A stretch of 64,000 nucleotides of DNA from Ulva prolifera. Taxonomy: Eukaryota > Chlorophyta > Ulvophyceae > Ulvales > Ulvaceae. The stretch spans positions 10,093,943-10,157,942 of the forward strand of contig CM041199.1 of NCBI GenBank assembly GCA_023078555.1. Reading direction: 5' to 3'. Positions 48,086 to 60,381 of the stretch are shown here, in pieces (positions within the stretch are counted from its first letter, which is position 1; every line of letters starts with the position of its first letter). Under the pieces are notes generated by a model. The model saw only the letters and a program-made list of their open reading frames with translations. It did no database searches and was not told the DNA's origin. Made by a program: the position numbers and the translations under genes.

Positions 48086-50909
48086 ATGGACTTGGTTGTA
48101 GCCACGCAACCCCCCGCGCAGCAAAAGGTACGTCGCCATCAACATTCCAAGATATTGGGGGGTATGGGATGTCCATCATTCATTGCGTATTTTCAGCAGA
48201 CACCATGGCGTGGTGTGGTGCAAAAGTGCACACTTTTCACCAACCATGTGAATGGACTTGGTTGTAGCCACGCAACCCCCCGCGCGTCAAAAGGTACGTC
48301 GCCATGAACATTCCAAGATGTTGGGGGGTATGGGATGATTATCATTCATTGCATATTTGCTGCTGACTCCCCGGAGTGGCGTGGGGCAAAAGTGCACACT
48401 TTTCACCAACCATGTGAATGGACTTGGCTATAGACAAGCATACCCCCGCGCACCATAGGGAAGTTGCCAGAAACATCCTTTGATTCCGAAATATCAAGGA
48501 CGTCAATTATGCATTGCACAGTTGTTGCTAACTCCCAGGAGTGGCGTGGAACAAAAGTGCACACTTTTCACCAACCATGTGAATGGACTTGGTTGTAGCC
48601 ACGCAACCCCCCGCGCAGCAAAAGGTACGTCGCCATCAACATTCCAAGATATTGGGGGGTATGGGATGTCCATCATTCATTGCGTATTTTCTGCAGACAC
48701 CATGGCGTGGTGTGGTGCAAAAGTGCACACTTTCCACCAACCCATGTGAATGGACTTGGTTGTAGCCACGCAACCCCCCGCACATCAAAGGTACGTCGCC
48801 ATGAACATTCCAAGATGCTGGGGGGCATGGGATGTCCATCATTCATTGCGTATTTTCTGCAGACACCATGGAGTGGTGTGGTGCAAAAGTGCACACTTTC
48901 CACCAACCCATGTGAATGGACTTGGTTGTAGCCACGCAACCCCCCGCGCATCAAAAGGTACATCGCCATCAACATTCCAAGATGTTGGGGGGTATGGGAT
49001 GTCCATCATTCATTGCATATTTTCTGCAGACACCATGGAGTGGTGTGGTGCAAAAGTGCACACTTTCCACCAACCCATGTGAATGGACTTGGTTGTAGCC
49101 ACGCAACCCCCCGCGCATCAAAAGGTACGTCGCCATCAACATTCCAAGATGTTGGGGGGTATGGGATGTCCATCATTCATTGCATATTTTCTGCAGACAC
49201 CATGGAGTGGTGTGGTGCAAAAGTGCACACTTTCCACCAACCCATGTGAATGGACTTGGTTGTAGCCACGCAACCCCCCGCGCGTCAAAATGTACGTCGC
49301 CATGAACATTCCAAGATGTTGGGGGGTATGGGATGATTATCATTCATTGCATATTTGCTGCTGACTCCCAGGAGTGGCGTGGGGCAAAAGTGCACACTTT
49401 CCACCAACCCATGTGAATGGACTTGGTTGTAGCCACGCAACCCCCCGCGCAGCAAAAGGTACGTCGCCATGAACATTCCAAGATGTTGGGGGGTATGGGA
49501 TAATTATCATTCATTGCATATTTGCTGCTGACTCCCAGGAGTGGCGTGAGGCAAAAGTGCACACTTTTCACCAACCATGTGAATGGACTTGGTTGTAGCC
49601 ACGCAACCCCCCGCGCGTCAAAAGGTACGTCGCCATGAACATTCCAAGATGTTGGGGGGTATGGGATGATTATCATTCATTGCATATTTGCTGCTGACTC
49701 CCCGGAGTGGCGTGGGGCAAAAGTGCACACTTTTCACCAACCATGTGAATGGACTTGGCTATAGACAAGCATACCCCCGCGCACCATAGGGAAGTTGCCA
49801 GAAACATCCTTTGATTCCGAAATATCAAGGACGTCAATTATGCATTGCACAGTTGTTGCTAACTCCCAGGAGTGGCGTGGAACAAAAGTGCACACTTTTC
49901 ACCAACCATGTGAATGGACTTGGTTGTAGCCACGCAACCCCCCGCGCAGCAAAAGGTACGTCGCCATCAAGATTCCAAGATGTTGGGGGGTATGGGATGT
50001 CCATCATTCATTGCGTATTTTCTGCAGACACCATGGAGTGGTGTAATGCAAAAGTGCACACTTTCCACCAACCCATGTAAATGGACTTGGTTGTAGCCAC
50101 GCAACCCCCCGCGCAGCAAAAGGTACGTCGCCATGAACATTCCAAGATGTTGGGGGGTATGGGATGATTATCATTCATTGCATATTTGCTGCTGACTCCC
50201 AGGAGTGGCGTGAGGCAAAAGTGCACACTTTTCACCAACCATGTGAATGGACTTGGTTGTAGCCACGCAACCCCCCGCGCGTCAAAAGGTACGTCGCCAT
50301 GAACATTCCAAGATGTTGGGGGGTATGGGATGATTATCATTCATTGCATATTTGCTGCTGACTCCCAGGAGTGGCGTGAGGCAAAAGTGCACACTTTTCA
50401 CCAACCATGTGAATGGACTTGGTTGTAGCCACGCAACCCCCCGCGCGTCAAAAGGTACGTCGCCATGAACATTCCAAGATGTTGGGGGGTATGGGATGAT
50501 TATCATTCATTGCATATTTGCTGCTGACTCCCCGGAGTGGCGTGGGGCAAAAGTGCACACTTTTCACCAACCATGTGAATGGACTTGGCTATAGACAAGC
50601 ATACCCCCGCGCACCATAGGGAAGTTGCCAGAAACATCCTTTGATTCCGAAATATCAAGGACGTCAATTATGCATTGCACAGTTGTTGCTAACTCCCAGG
50701 AGTGGCGTGAGGCAAAAGTGCACACTTTTCACCAACCATGTGAATGGACTTGGTTGTAGCCACGCAACCCCCCGCGCGTCAAAAGGTACGTCGCCATGAA
50801 CATTCCAAGATGTTGGGGGGTATGGGATGATTATCATTCATTGCATATTTGCTGCTGACTCCCCGGAGTGGCGTGGGGCAAAAGTGCACACTTTTCACCA
50901 ACCATGTGA

Positions 50910-53900
50910 ATGGACTTGGCTATAGACAAGCATACCCCCGCGCACCATAGGGAAGTTGCCAGAAACATCCTTTGATTCCGAAATATCAAGGACGTCAATT
51001 ATGCATTGCACAGTTGTTGCTAACTCCCAGGAGTGGCGTGGAACAAAAGTGCACACTTTTCACCAACCATGTGAATGGACTTGGTTGTAGCCACGCAACC
51101 CCCCGCGCAGCAAAAGGTACGTCGCCACCAACATTCCAAGATGTTGGGGGGTATGGGATGTCCATCATTCATTGCATATTTTCTGCAGACACCATGGAGT
51201 GGTGTGGTGCAAAAGTGCACACTTTCCACCAACCCATGTGAATGGACTTGGTTGTAGCCACGCAACCCCCCGCGCAGCAAAAGGTACGTTGCCATCAACA
51301 TTCCAAGATGTGGGGGGGTATGGGATGTCCATCATTCATTGCGTATTTTCTGCAGACACCATGGCGTGGTGTGGTGCAAAAGTGCACACTTTCCACCAAC
51401 CCATGTGAATGGACTTGGTTGTAGCCACGCAACCCCCCGCACATCAAAGGTACGTCGCTATGAACATTCCAAGATGCTGGGGGGCATGGGATGTCCATCA
51501 TTCATTGCGTATTTTCTGCAGACACCATGGAGTGGTGTGGTGCAAAAGTGCACACTTTCCACCAACCCATGTGAATGGACTTGGTTGTAGCCACGCAGCC
51601 CCCCGCGCATCAAAAGGTACATCGCCATCAACATTCCAAGATTTTGGGGGGTATGGGATGTCCATCATTCATTGCATATTTTCTGCAGACACCATGGAGT
51701 GGTGTGGTGCAAAAGTGCACACTTTCCACCAACCCATGTGAATGGACTTGGTTGTAGCCACGCAACCCCCCGCGCGTCAAAAGGTAAGTCGCCATGAACA
51801 TTCCAAGATGTTGGGGGGTATGGCATGATTATCATTCATTGCATATTTGCTGCTGACTCCCAGGAGTGGCGTGGGGCAAAAGTGCACACTTTTCACCAAC
51901 CATGTGAATGGACTTGGTTGTAGCCACGCAACCCCCCGCGCGTCAAAAGGTACGTCGCCATGAACATTCCAAGATGTTGGGGGGTATGGGATGATTATCA
52001 TTCATTGCATATTTGCTGCTGACTCCCAGGAGTGGCGTGGGGCAAAAGTGCACACTTTTCACCAACCATGTGAATGGACTTGGCTATAGACAAGCATACC
52101 CCCGCGCACCATAGGGAAGTTGCCATAAACATCCTTTGATTCTGAAATATCAAGGACGTCAAGTATGCATTGCACAGTTGCTGCTAACTCCCAGGAGTGG
52201 CGTGGAACAAAAGTGCACACTTTTCACCAACCATGTGAATGGACTTGGTTGTAGCCACGCAACCCCCCGCGCAGCAAAAGGTACGTCGCCATCAACATTC
52301 CAAGATTTTGGGGGGTATGGGATGTCCATCATTCATTGCGTATTTTCTGCAGACACCATGGCGTGGTGTGGTGCAAAAGTGCACACTTTTCACCAACCAT
52401 GTGAATGGACTTGGTTGTAGCCACGCAACCCCCCGCGCGTCAAAAGGTACGTCGCCATGAACATTCCAAGATGTTGGGGGGTATGGGATGATTATCATTC
52501 ATTGCATATTTGCTGCTGACTCCCCGGAGTGGCGTGGGGCAAAAGTGCACACTTTTCACCAACCATGTGAATGGACTTGGCTATAGACAAGCATACCCCC
52601 GCGCACCATAGGGAAGTTGCCAGAAACATCCTTTGATTCCGAAATATCAAGGACGTCAATTATGCATTGCACAGTTGTTGCTAACTCCCAGGAGTGGCGT
52701 GGAACAAAAGTGCACACTTTTCACCAACCATGTGAATGGACTTGGTTGTAGCCACGCAACCCCCCGCGCGTCAAAAGGTACGTCGCCATGAACATTCCAA
52801 GATGTTGGGGGGTATGGGATGATTATCATTCATTGCATATTTGCTGCTGACTCCCCGGAGTGGCGTGGGGCAAAAGTGCACACTTTTCACCAACCATGTG
52901 AATGGACTTGGCTATAGACAAGCATACCCCCGCGCACCATAGGGAAGTTGCCAGAAACATCCTTTGATTCCGAAATATCAAGGACGTCAATTATGCATTG
53001 CACAGTTGTTGCTAACTCCCAGGAGTGGCGTGGAACAAAAGTGCACACTTTTCACCAACCATGTGAATGGACTTGGTTGTAGCCACGCAACCCCCCGCGC
53101 AGCAAAAGGTACGTCGCCACCAACATTCCAAGATGTTGGGGGGTATGGGATGTCCATCATTCATTGCATATTTTCTGCAGACACCATGGAGTGGTGTGGT
53201 GCAAAAGTGCACACTTTCCACCAACCCATGTGAATGGACTTGGTTGTAGCCACGCAACCCCCCGCGCAGCAAAAGGTACGTTGCCATCAACATTCCAAGA
53301 TGTGGGGGGGTATGGGATGTCCATCATTCATTGCGTATTTTCTGCAGACACCATGGCGTGGTGTGGTGCAAAAGTGCACACTTTCCACCAACCCATGTGA
53401 ATGGACTTGGTTGTAGCCACGCAACCCCCCGCACATCAAAGGTACGTCGCTATGAACATTCCAAGATGCTGGGGGGCATGGGATGTCCATCATTCATTGC
53501 GTATTTTCTGCAGACACCATGGAGTGGTGTGGTGCAAAAGTGCACACTTTCCACCAACCCATGTGAATGGACTTGGTTGTAGCCACGCAGCCCCCCGCGC
53601 ATCAAAAGGTACATCGCCATCAACATTCCAAGATTTTGGGGTGTATGGGATGTCCATCATTCATTGCATATTTTCTGCAGACACCATGGAGTGGTGTGGT
53701 GCAAAAGTGCACACTTTCCACCAACCCATGTGAATGGACTTGGTTGTAGCCACGCAACCCCCCGCGCGTCAAAAGGTAAGTCGCCATGAACATTCCAAGA
53801 TGTTGGGGGGTATGGCATGATTATCATTCATTGCATATTTGCTGCTGACTCCCAGGAGTGGCGTGGGGCAAAAGTGCACACTTTTCACCAACCATGTGAA

Positions 53901-54390
53901 TGGACTTGGTTGTAGCCACGCAACCCCCCGCGCGTCAAAAGGTACGTCGCCATGAACATTCCAAGATGTTGGGGGGTATGGGATGATTATCATTCATTGC
54001 ATATTTGCTGCTGACTCCCAGGAGTGGCGTGGGGCAAAAGTGCACACTTTTCACCAACCATGTGAATGGACTTGGCTATAGACAAGCATACCCCCGCGCA
54101 CCATAGGGAAGTTGCCATAAACATCCTTTGATTCTGAAATATCAAGGACGTCAAGTATGCATTGCACAGTTGTTGCTAACTCCCAGGAGTGGCGTGGAAC
54201 AAAAGTGCACACTTTTCACCAACCATGTGAATGGACTTGGTTGTAGCCACGCAACCCCCCGCGCAGCAAAAGGTACGTCGCCATCAACATTCCAAGATTT
54301 TGGGGGGTATGGGATGTCCATCATTCATTGCGTATTTTCTGCAGACACCATGGCGTGGTGTGGTGCAAAAGTGCACACTTTCCACCAACC
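50910..54390. repeat. 1992-bp tandem duplication (12 monomers)
   Basis: Copy 50910-52901 and copy 52902 to about 54390 match at an offset of 1992 bp, including private variants: TCGCCACCAAC (51125, 53117), TCGCTATGAAC (about 51456, 53448), GTAAGTCGCC (about 51784, 53776) and GCCATAAAC in the D monomers at 52074 and 54066. Only a few single-base differences separate them, so this is one of the youngest events visible. Confidence 0.9.
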
Positions 54391-54563
54391 CATGTGAATG
54401 GACTTGGTTGTAGCCACGCAACCCCCCGCTCAGCAAAAGGTACGTCGCCATGAACATTCCAAGATGTTGGGGGGTATGGGATGATTATCATTCATTGCAT
54501 ATTTGCTGCTGACTCCCCGGAGTGGCGTGGGGCAAAAGTGCACACTTTTCACCAACCATGTGA

Positions 54564-57060
54564 ATGGACTTGGCTATAGACAAGCATACCCCCGCGCACC
54601 ATAGGGAAGTTGCCAGAAACATCCTTTGATTCCGAAATATCAAGGACGTCAATTATGCATTGCACAGTTGTTGCTAACTCCCAGGAGTGGCGTGGAACAA
54701 AAGTGCACACTTTTCACCAACCATGTGAATGGACTTGGTTGTAGCCACGCAACCCCCCGCGCAGCAAAAGGTACGTCGCCATCAACATTCCAAGATATTG
54801 GGGGGTATGGGATGTCCATCATTCATTGCGTATTTTCTGCAGACACCATGGCGTGGTGTAGTGCAAAAGTGCACACTTTCCACCAACCCATGTGAATGGA
54901 CTTGGTTGTAGCCACGCAACCCCCCGCACATCAAAGGTACGTCGCCATGAACATTCCAAGATGCTGGGGGGCATGGGATGTCCATCATTCATTGCGTATT
55001 TTCTGCAGACACCATGGAGTGGTGTGGTGCAAAAGTGCACACTTTCCACCAACCCATGTGAATGGACTTGGTTGTAGCCACGCAACCCCCCGCGCATCAA
55101 AAGGTACATCGCCATCAACATTCCAAGATGTTGGGGGGTATGGGATGTCCATCATTCATTGCATATTTTCTGCAGACACCATGGAGTGGTGTGGTGCAAA
55201 AGTGCACACTTTCCACCAACCCATGTGAATGGACTTGGTTGTAGCCACGCAACCCCCCGCGCATCAAAAGGTACGTCGCCATCAACATTCCAAGATTTTG
55301 GGGGGTATGGGATGATTATCATTCATTGCATATTTTCTGCAGACACCATGGAGTGGTGTGGTGCAAAAGTGCACACTTTCCACCAACCCATGTGAATGGA
55401 CTTGGTTGTAGCCACGCAACCCCCCGCGCGCCAAAATGTACGTCGCCATGAACATTCCAAGATGTTGGGGGGTATGGGATGATTATCATTCATTGCATAT
55501 TTGCTGCTGACTCCCAGGAGTGGCGTGGGGCAAAAGTGCACACTTTTCACCAACCATGTGAATGGACTTGGTTGTAGCCACGCAACCCCCCGCGCGTCAA
55601 AAGGTACGTCGCCATGAACATTCCAAGATGTTGGGGGGTATGGGATGATTATCATTCATTGCATATTTGCTGCTGACTCCCCGGAGTGGCGTGGGGCAAA
55701 AGTGCACACTTTTCACCAACCATGTGAATGGACTTGGCTATAGACAAGCATACCCCCGCGCACCATAGGGAAGTTGCCAGAAACATCCTTTGATTCCGAA
55801 ATATCAAGGACGTCAATTATGCATTGCACAGTTGTTGCTAACTCCCAGGAGTGGCGTGGAACAAAAGTGCACACTTTTCACCAACCATGTGAATGGACTT
55901 GGTTGTAGCCACGCAACCCCCCGCGCAGCAAAAGGTACGTCGCCATCAACATTCCAAGATATTGGGGGGTATGGGATGTCCATCATTCATTGCGTATTTT
56001 CTGCAGACACCATGGCGTGGTGTGGTGCAAAAGTGCACACTTTTCACCAACCATGTGAATGGACTTGGTTGTAGCCACGCAACCCCCCGCTCAGCAAAAG
56101 GTACGTCGCCATGAACATTCCAAGATGTTGGGGGGTATGGGATGATTATCATTCATTGCATATTTGCTGCTGACTCCCCGGAGTGGCGTGGGGCAAAAGT
56201 GCACACTTTTCACCAACCATGTGAATGGACTTGGCTATAGACAAGCATACCCCCGCGCACCATAGGGAAGTTGCCAGAAACATCCTTTGATTCCGAAATA
56301 TCAAGGACGTCAATTATGCATTGCACAGTTGTTGCTAACTCCCAGGAGTGGCGTGGAACAAAAGTGCACACTTTTCACCAACCATGTGAATGGACTTGGT
56401 TGTAGCCACGCAACCCCCCGCGCAGCAAAAGGTACGTCGCCATCAACATTCCAAGATATTGGGGGGTATGGGATGTCCATCATTCATTGCGTATTTTCTG
56501 CAGACACCATGGCGTGGTGTAGTGCAAAAGTGCACACTTTCCACCAACCCATGTGAATGGACTTGGTTGTAGCCACGCAACCCCCCGCACATCAAAGGTA
56601 CGTCGCCATGAACATTCCAAGATGCTGGGGGGCATGGGATGTCCATCATTCATTGCGTATTTTCTGCAGACACCATGGAGTGGTGTGGTGCAAAAGTGCA
56701 CACTTTCCACCAACCCATGTGAATGGACTTGGTTGTAGCCACGCAACCCCCCGCGCATCAAAAGGTACATCGCCATCAACATTCCAAGATGTTGGGGGGT
56801 ATGGGATGTCCATCATTCATTGCATATTTTCTGCAGACACCATGGAGTGGTGTGGTGCAAAAGTGCACACTTTCCACCAACCCATGTGAATGGACTTGGT
56901 TGTAGCCACGCAACCCCCCGCGCATCAAAAGGTACGTCGCCATCAACATTCCAAGATGTTGGGGGGTATGGGATGTTCATCATTCATTGCATATTTTCTG
57001 CAGACACCATGGAGTGGTGTGGTGCAAAAGTGCACACTTTCCACCAACCCATGTGAATGG
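54564..57060. repeat. 1661-bp tandem duplication (10 monomers), first site
   Basis: The segment 54564 to about 55400 recurs at 56225 to about 57060, offset 1661 bp, with the shared variant GGTGTAGTGC (54857, 56518). Further on, copy 2 is one monomer longer before the next D (1331 versus 1164 bp). Confidence 0.8.
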
Positions 57061-60000
57061 ACTTGGTTGTAGCCACGCAACCCCCCGCGCGTCAAAATGT
57101 ACGTCGCCATGAACATTCCAAGATGTTGGGGGGTATGGGATGATTATCATTCATTGCATATTTGCTGCTGACTCCCAGGAGTGGCGTGGGGCAAAAGTGC
57201 ACACTTTCCACCAACCCATGTGAATGGACTTGGTTGTAGCCACGCAACCCCCCGCGCAGCAAAAGGTACGTCGCCATGAACATTCCAAGATGTTGGGGGG
57301 TATGGGATGATTATCATTCATTGCATATTTGCTGCTGACTCCCAGGAGTGGCGTGAGGCAAAAGTGCACACTTTTCACCAACCATGTGAATGGACTTGGT
57401 TGTAGCCACGCAACCCCCCGCGCGTCAAAAGGTACGTCGCCATGAACATTCCAAGATGTTGGGGGGTATGGGATGATTATCATTCATTGCATATTTGCTG
57501 CTGACTCCCCGGAGTGGCGTGGGGCAAAAGTGCACACTTTTCACCAACCATGTGAATGGACTTGGCTATAGACAAGCATACCCCCGCGCACCATAGGGAA
57601 GTTGCCAGAAACATCCTTTGATTCCGAAATATCAAGGACGTCAATTATGCATTGCACAGTTGTTGCTAACTCCCAGGAGTGGCGTGGAACAAAAGTGCAC
57701 ACTTTTCACCAACCATGTGAATGGACTTGGTTGTAGCCACGCAACCCCCCGCGCAGCAAAAGGTACGTCGCCATCAAGATTCCAAGATGTTGGGGGGTAT
57801 GGGATGTCCATCATTCATTGCGTATTTTCTGCAGACACCATGGAGTGGTGTAATGCAAAAGTGCACACTTTCCACCAACCCATGTGAATGGACTTGGTTG
57901 TAGCCACGCAACCCCCCGCGCAGCAAAAGGTACGTCGCCATGAACATTCCAAGATGTTGGGGGGTATGGGATGATTATCATTCATTGCATATTTGCTGCT
58001 GACTCCCAGGAGTGGCGTGAGGCAAAAGTGCACACTTTTCACCAACCATGTGAATGGACTTGGTTGTAGCCACGCAACCCCCCGCGCGTCAAAAGGTACG
58101 TCGCCATGAACATTCCAAGATGTTGGGGGGTATGGGATGATTATCATTCATTGCATATTTGCTGCTGACTCCCCGGAGTGGCGTGGGGCAAAAGTGCACA
58201 CTTTTCACCAACCATGTGAATGGACTTGGCTATAGACAAGCATACCCCCGCGCACCATAGGGAAGTTGCCAGAAACATCCTTTGATTCCGAAATATCAAG
58301 GACGTCAATTATGCATTGCACAGTTGTTGCTAACTCCCAGGATTGGCGTGGAACAAAAGTGCACACTTTTCACCAACCATGTGAATGGACTTGGTTGTAG
58401 CCACGCAACCCCCCGCGCAGCAAAAGGTACGTCGCCATCAACATTCCAAGATATTGGGGGGTATGGGATGTCCATCATTCATTGCGTATTTTCTGCAGAC
58501 ACCATGGCGTGGTGTGGTGCAAAAGTGCACACTTTTCACCAACCATGTGAATGGACTTGGTTGTAGCCACGCAACCCCCCGCGCGTCAAAAGGTACGTCG
58601 CCATGAACATTCCAAGATGTTGGGGGGTATGGGATGATTATCATTCATTGCATATTTGCTGCTGACTCCCCGGAGTGGTGTGGGGCAAAAGTGCACACTT
58701 TTCACCAACCATGTGAATGGACTTGGCTATAGACAAGCATACCCCCGCGCACCATAGGGAAGTTGCCAGAAACATCCTTTGATTCCGAAATATCAAGGAC
58801 GTCAATTATGCATTGCACAGTTGTTGCTAACTCCCAGGAGTGGCGTGGAACAAAAGTGCACACTTTTCACCAACCATGTGAATGGACTTGGTTGTAGCCA
58901 CGCAACCCCCCGCGCAGCAGAAGGTACGTCGCCATCAACATTCCAAGATATTGGGGGATATGGGATGTCCATCATTCATTGCGTATTTTCTGCAGACACC
59001 ATGGCGTGGTGTGGTGCAAAAGTGCACACTTTCCACCAACCCATGTGAATGGACTTGGTTGTAGCCACGCAACCCCCCGCACATCAAAGGTACGTCGCCA
59101 TGAACATTCCAAGATGCTGGGGGGCATGGGATGTCCATCATTCATTGCGTATTTTCTGCAGACACCATGGAGTGGTGTGGTGCAAAAGTGCACACTTTCC
59201 ACCAACCCATGTGAATGGACTTGGTTGTAGCCACGCAACCCCCCGCGCATCAAAAGGTACATCGCCATCAACATTCCAAGATGTTGGGGGGTATGGGATG
59301 TCCATCATTCATTGCATATTTTCTGCAGACACCATGGAGTGGTGTGGTGCAAAAGTGCACACTTTCCACCAACCCATGTGAATGGACTTGGTTGTAGCCA
59401 CGCAACCCCCCGCGCATCAAAAGGTACGTCGCCATCAACATTCCAAGATGTTGGGGGGTATGGGATGTCCATCATTCATTGCATATTTTCTGCAGACACC
59501 ATGGAGTGGTGTGGTGCAAAAGTGCACACTTTCCACCAACCCATGTGAATGGACTTGGTTGTAGCCACGCAACCCCCCGCGCGTCAAAATGTACGTCGCC
59601 ATGAACATTCCAAGATGTTGGGGGGTATGGGATGATTATCATTCGTTGCATATTTGCTGCTGACTCCCAGGAGTGGCGTGGGGCAAAAGTGCACACTTTC
59701 CACCAACCCATGTGAATGGACTTGGTTGTAGCCACGCAACCCCCCGCGCAGCAAAAGGTACGTCGCCATGAACATTCCAAGATGTTGGGGGGTATGGGAT
59801 GTCCATCATTCATTGCGTATTTTCTGCAGACACCATGGCGTGGTGTGGTGCAGAAGTGCACACTTTCCACCAACCCATGTGAATGGACTTGGTTGTAGCC
59901 ACGCAACCCCCCGCGCAGCAAAAGGTACGTCGCCATGAACATTCCAAGATGTTGGGGGGTATGGGATGATTATCATTCATTGCATATTTGCTGCTGACTC

Positions 60001-60381
60001 CCAGGAGTGGCGTGAGGCAAAAGTGCACACTTTTCACCAACCATGTGAATGGACTTGGTTGTAGCCACGCAACCCCCCGCGCGTCAAAATGTACGTCGCC
60101 ATGAACATTCCAAGATGTTGGGGGGTATGGGATGATTATCATTCATTGCATATTTGCTGCTGACTCCCAGGAGTGGCGTGGGGCAAAAGTGCACACTTTC
60201 CACCAACCCATGTGAATGGACTTGGTTGTAGCCACGCAACCCCCCGCACATCAAAGGTACGTCGCCATGAACATTCCAAGATGCTGGGGGGCATGGGATG
60301 TCCATCATTCATTGCGTATTTTCTGCAGACACCATGGAGTGGTGTGGTGCAAAAGTGCACACTTTCCACCAACCCATGTGA

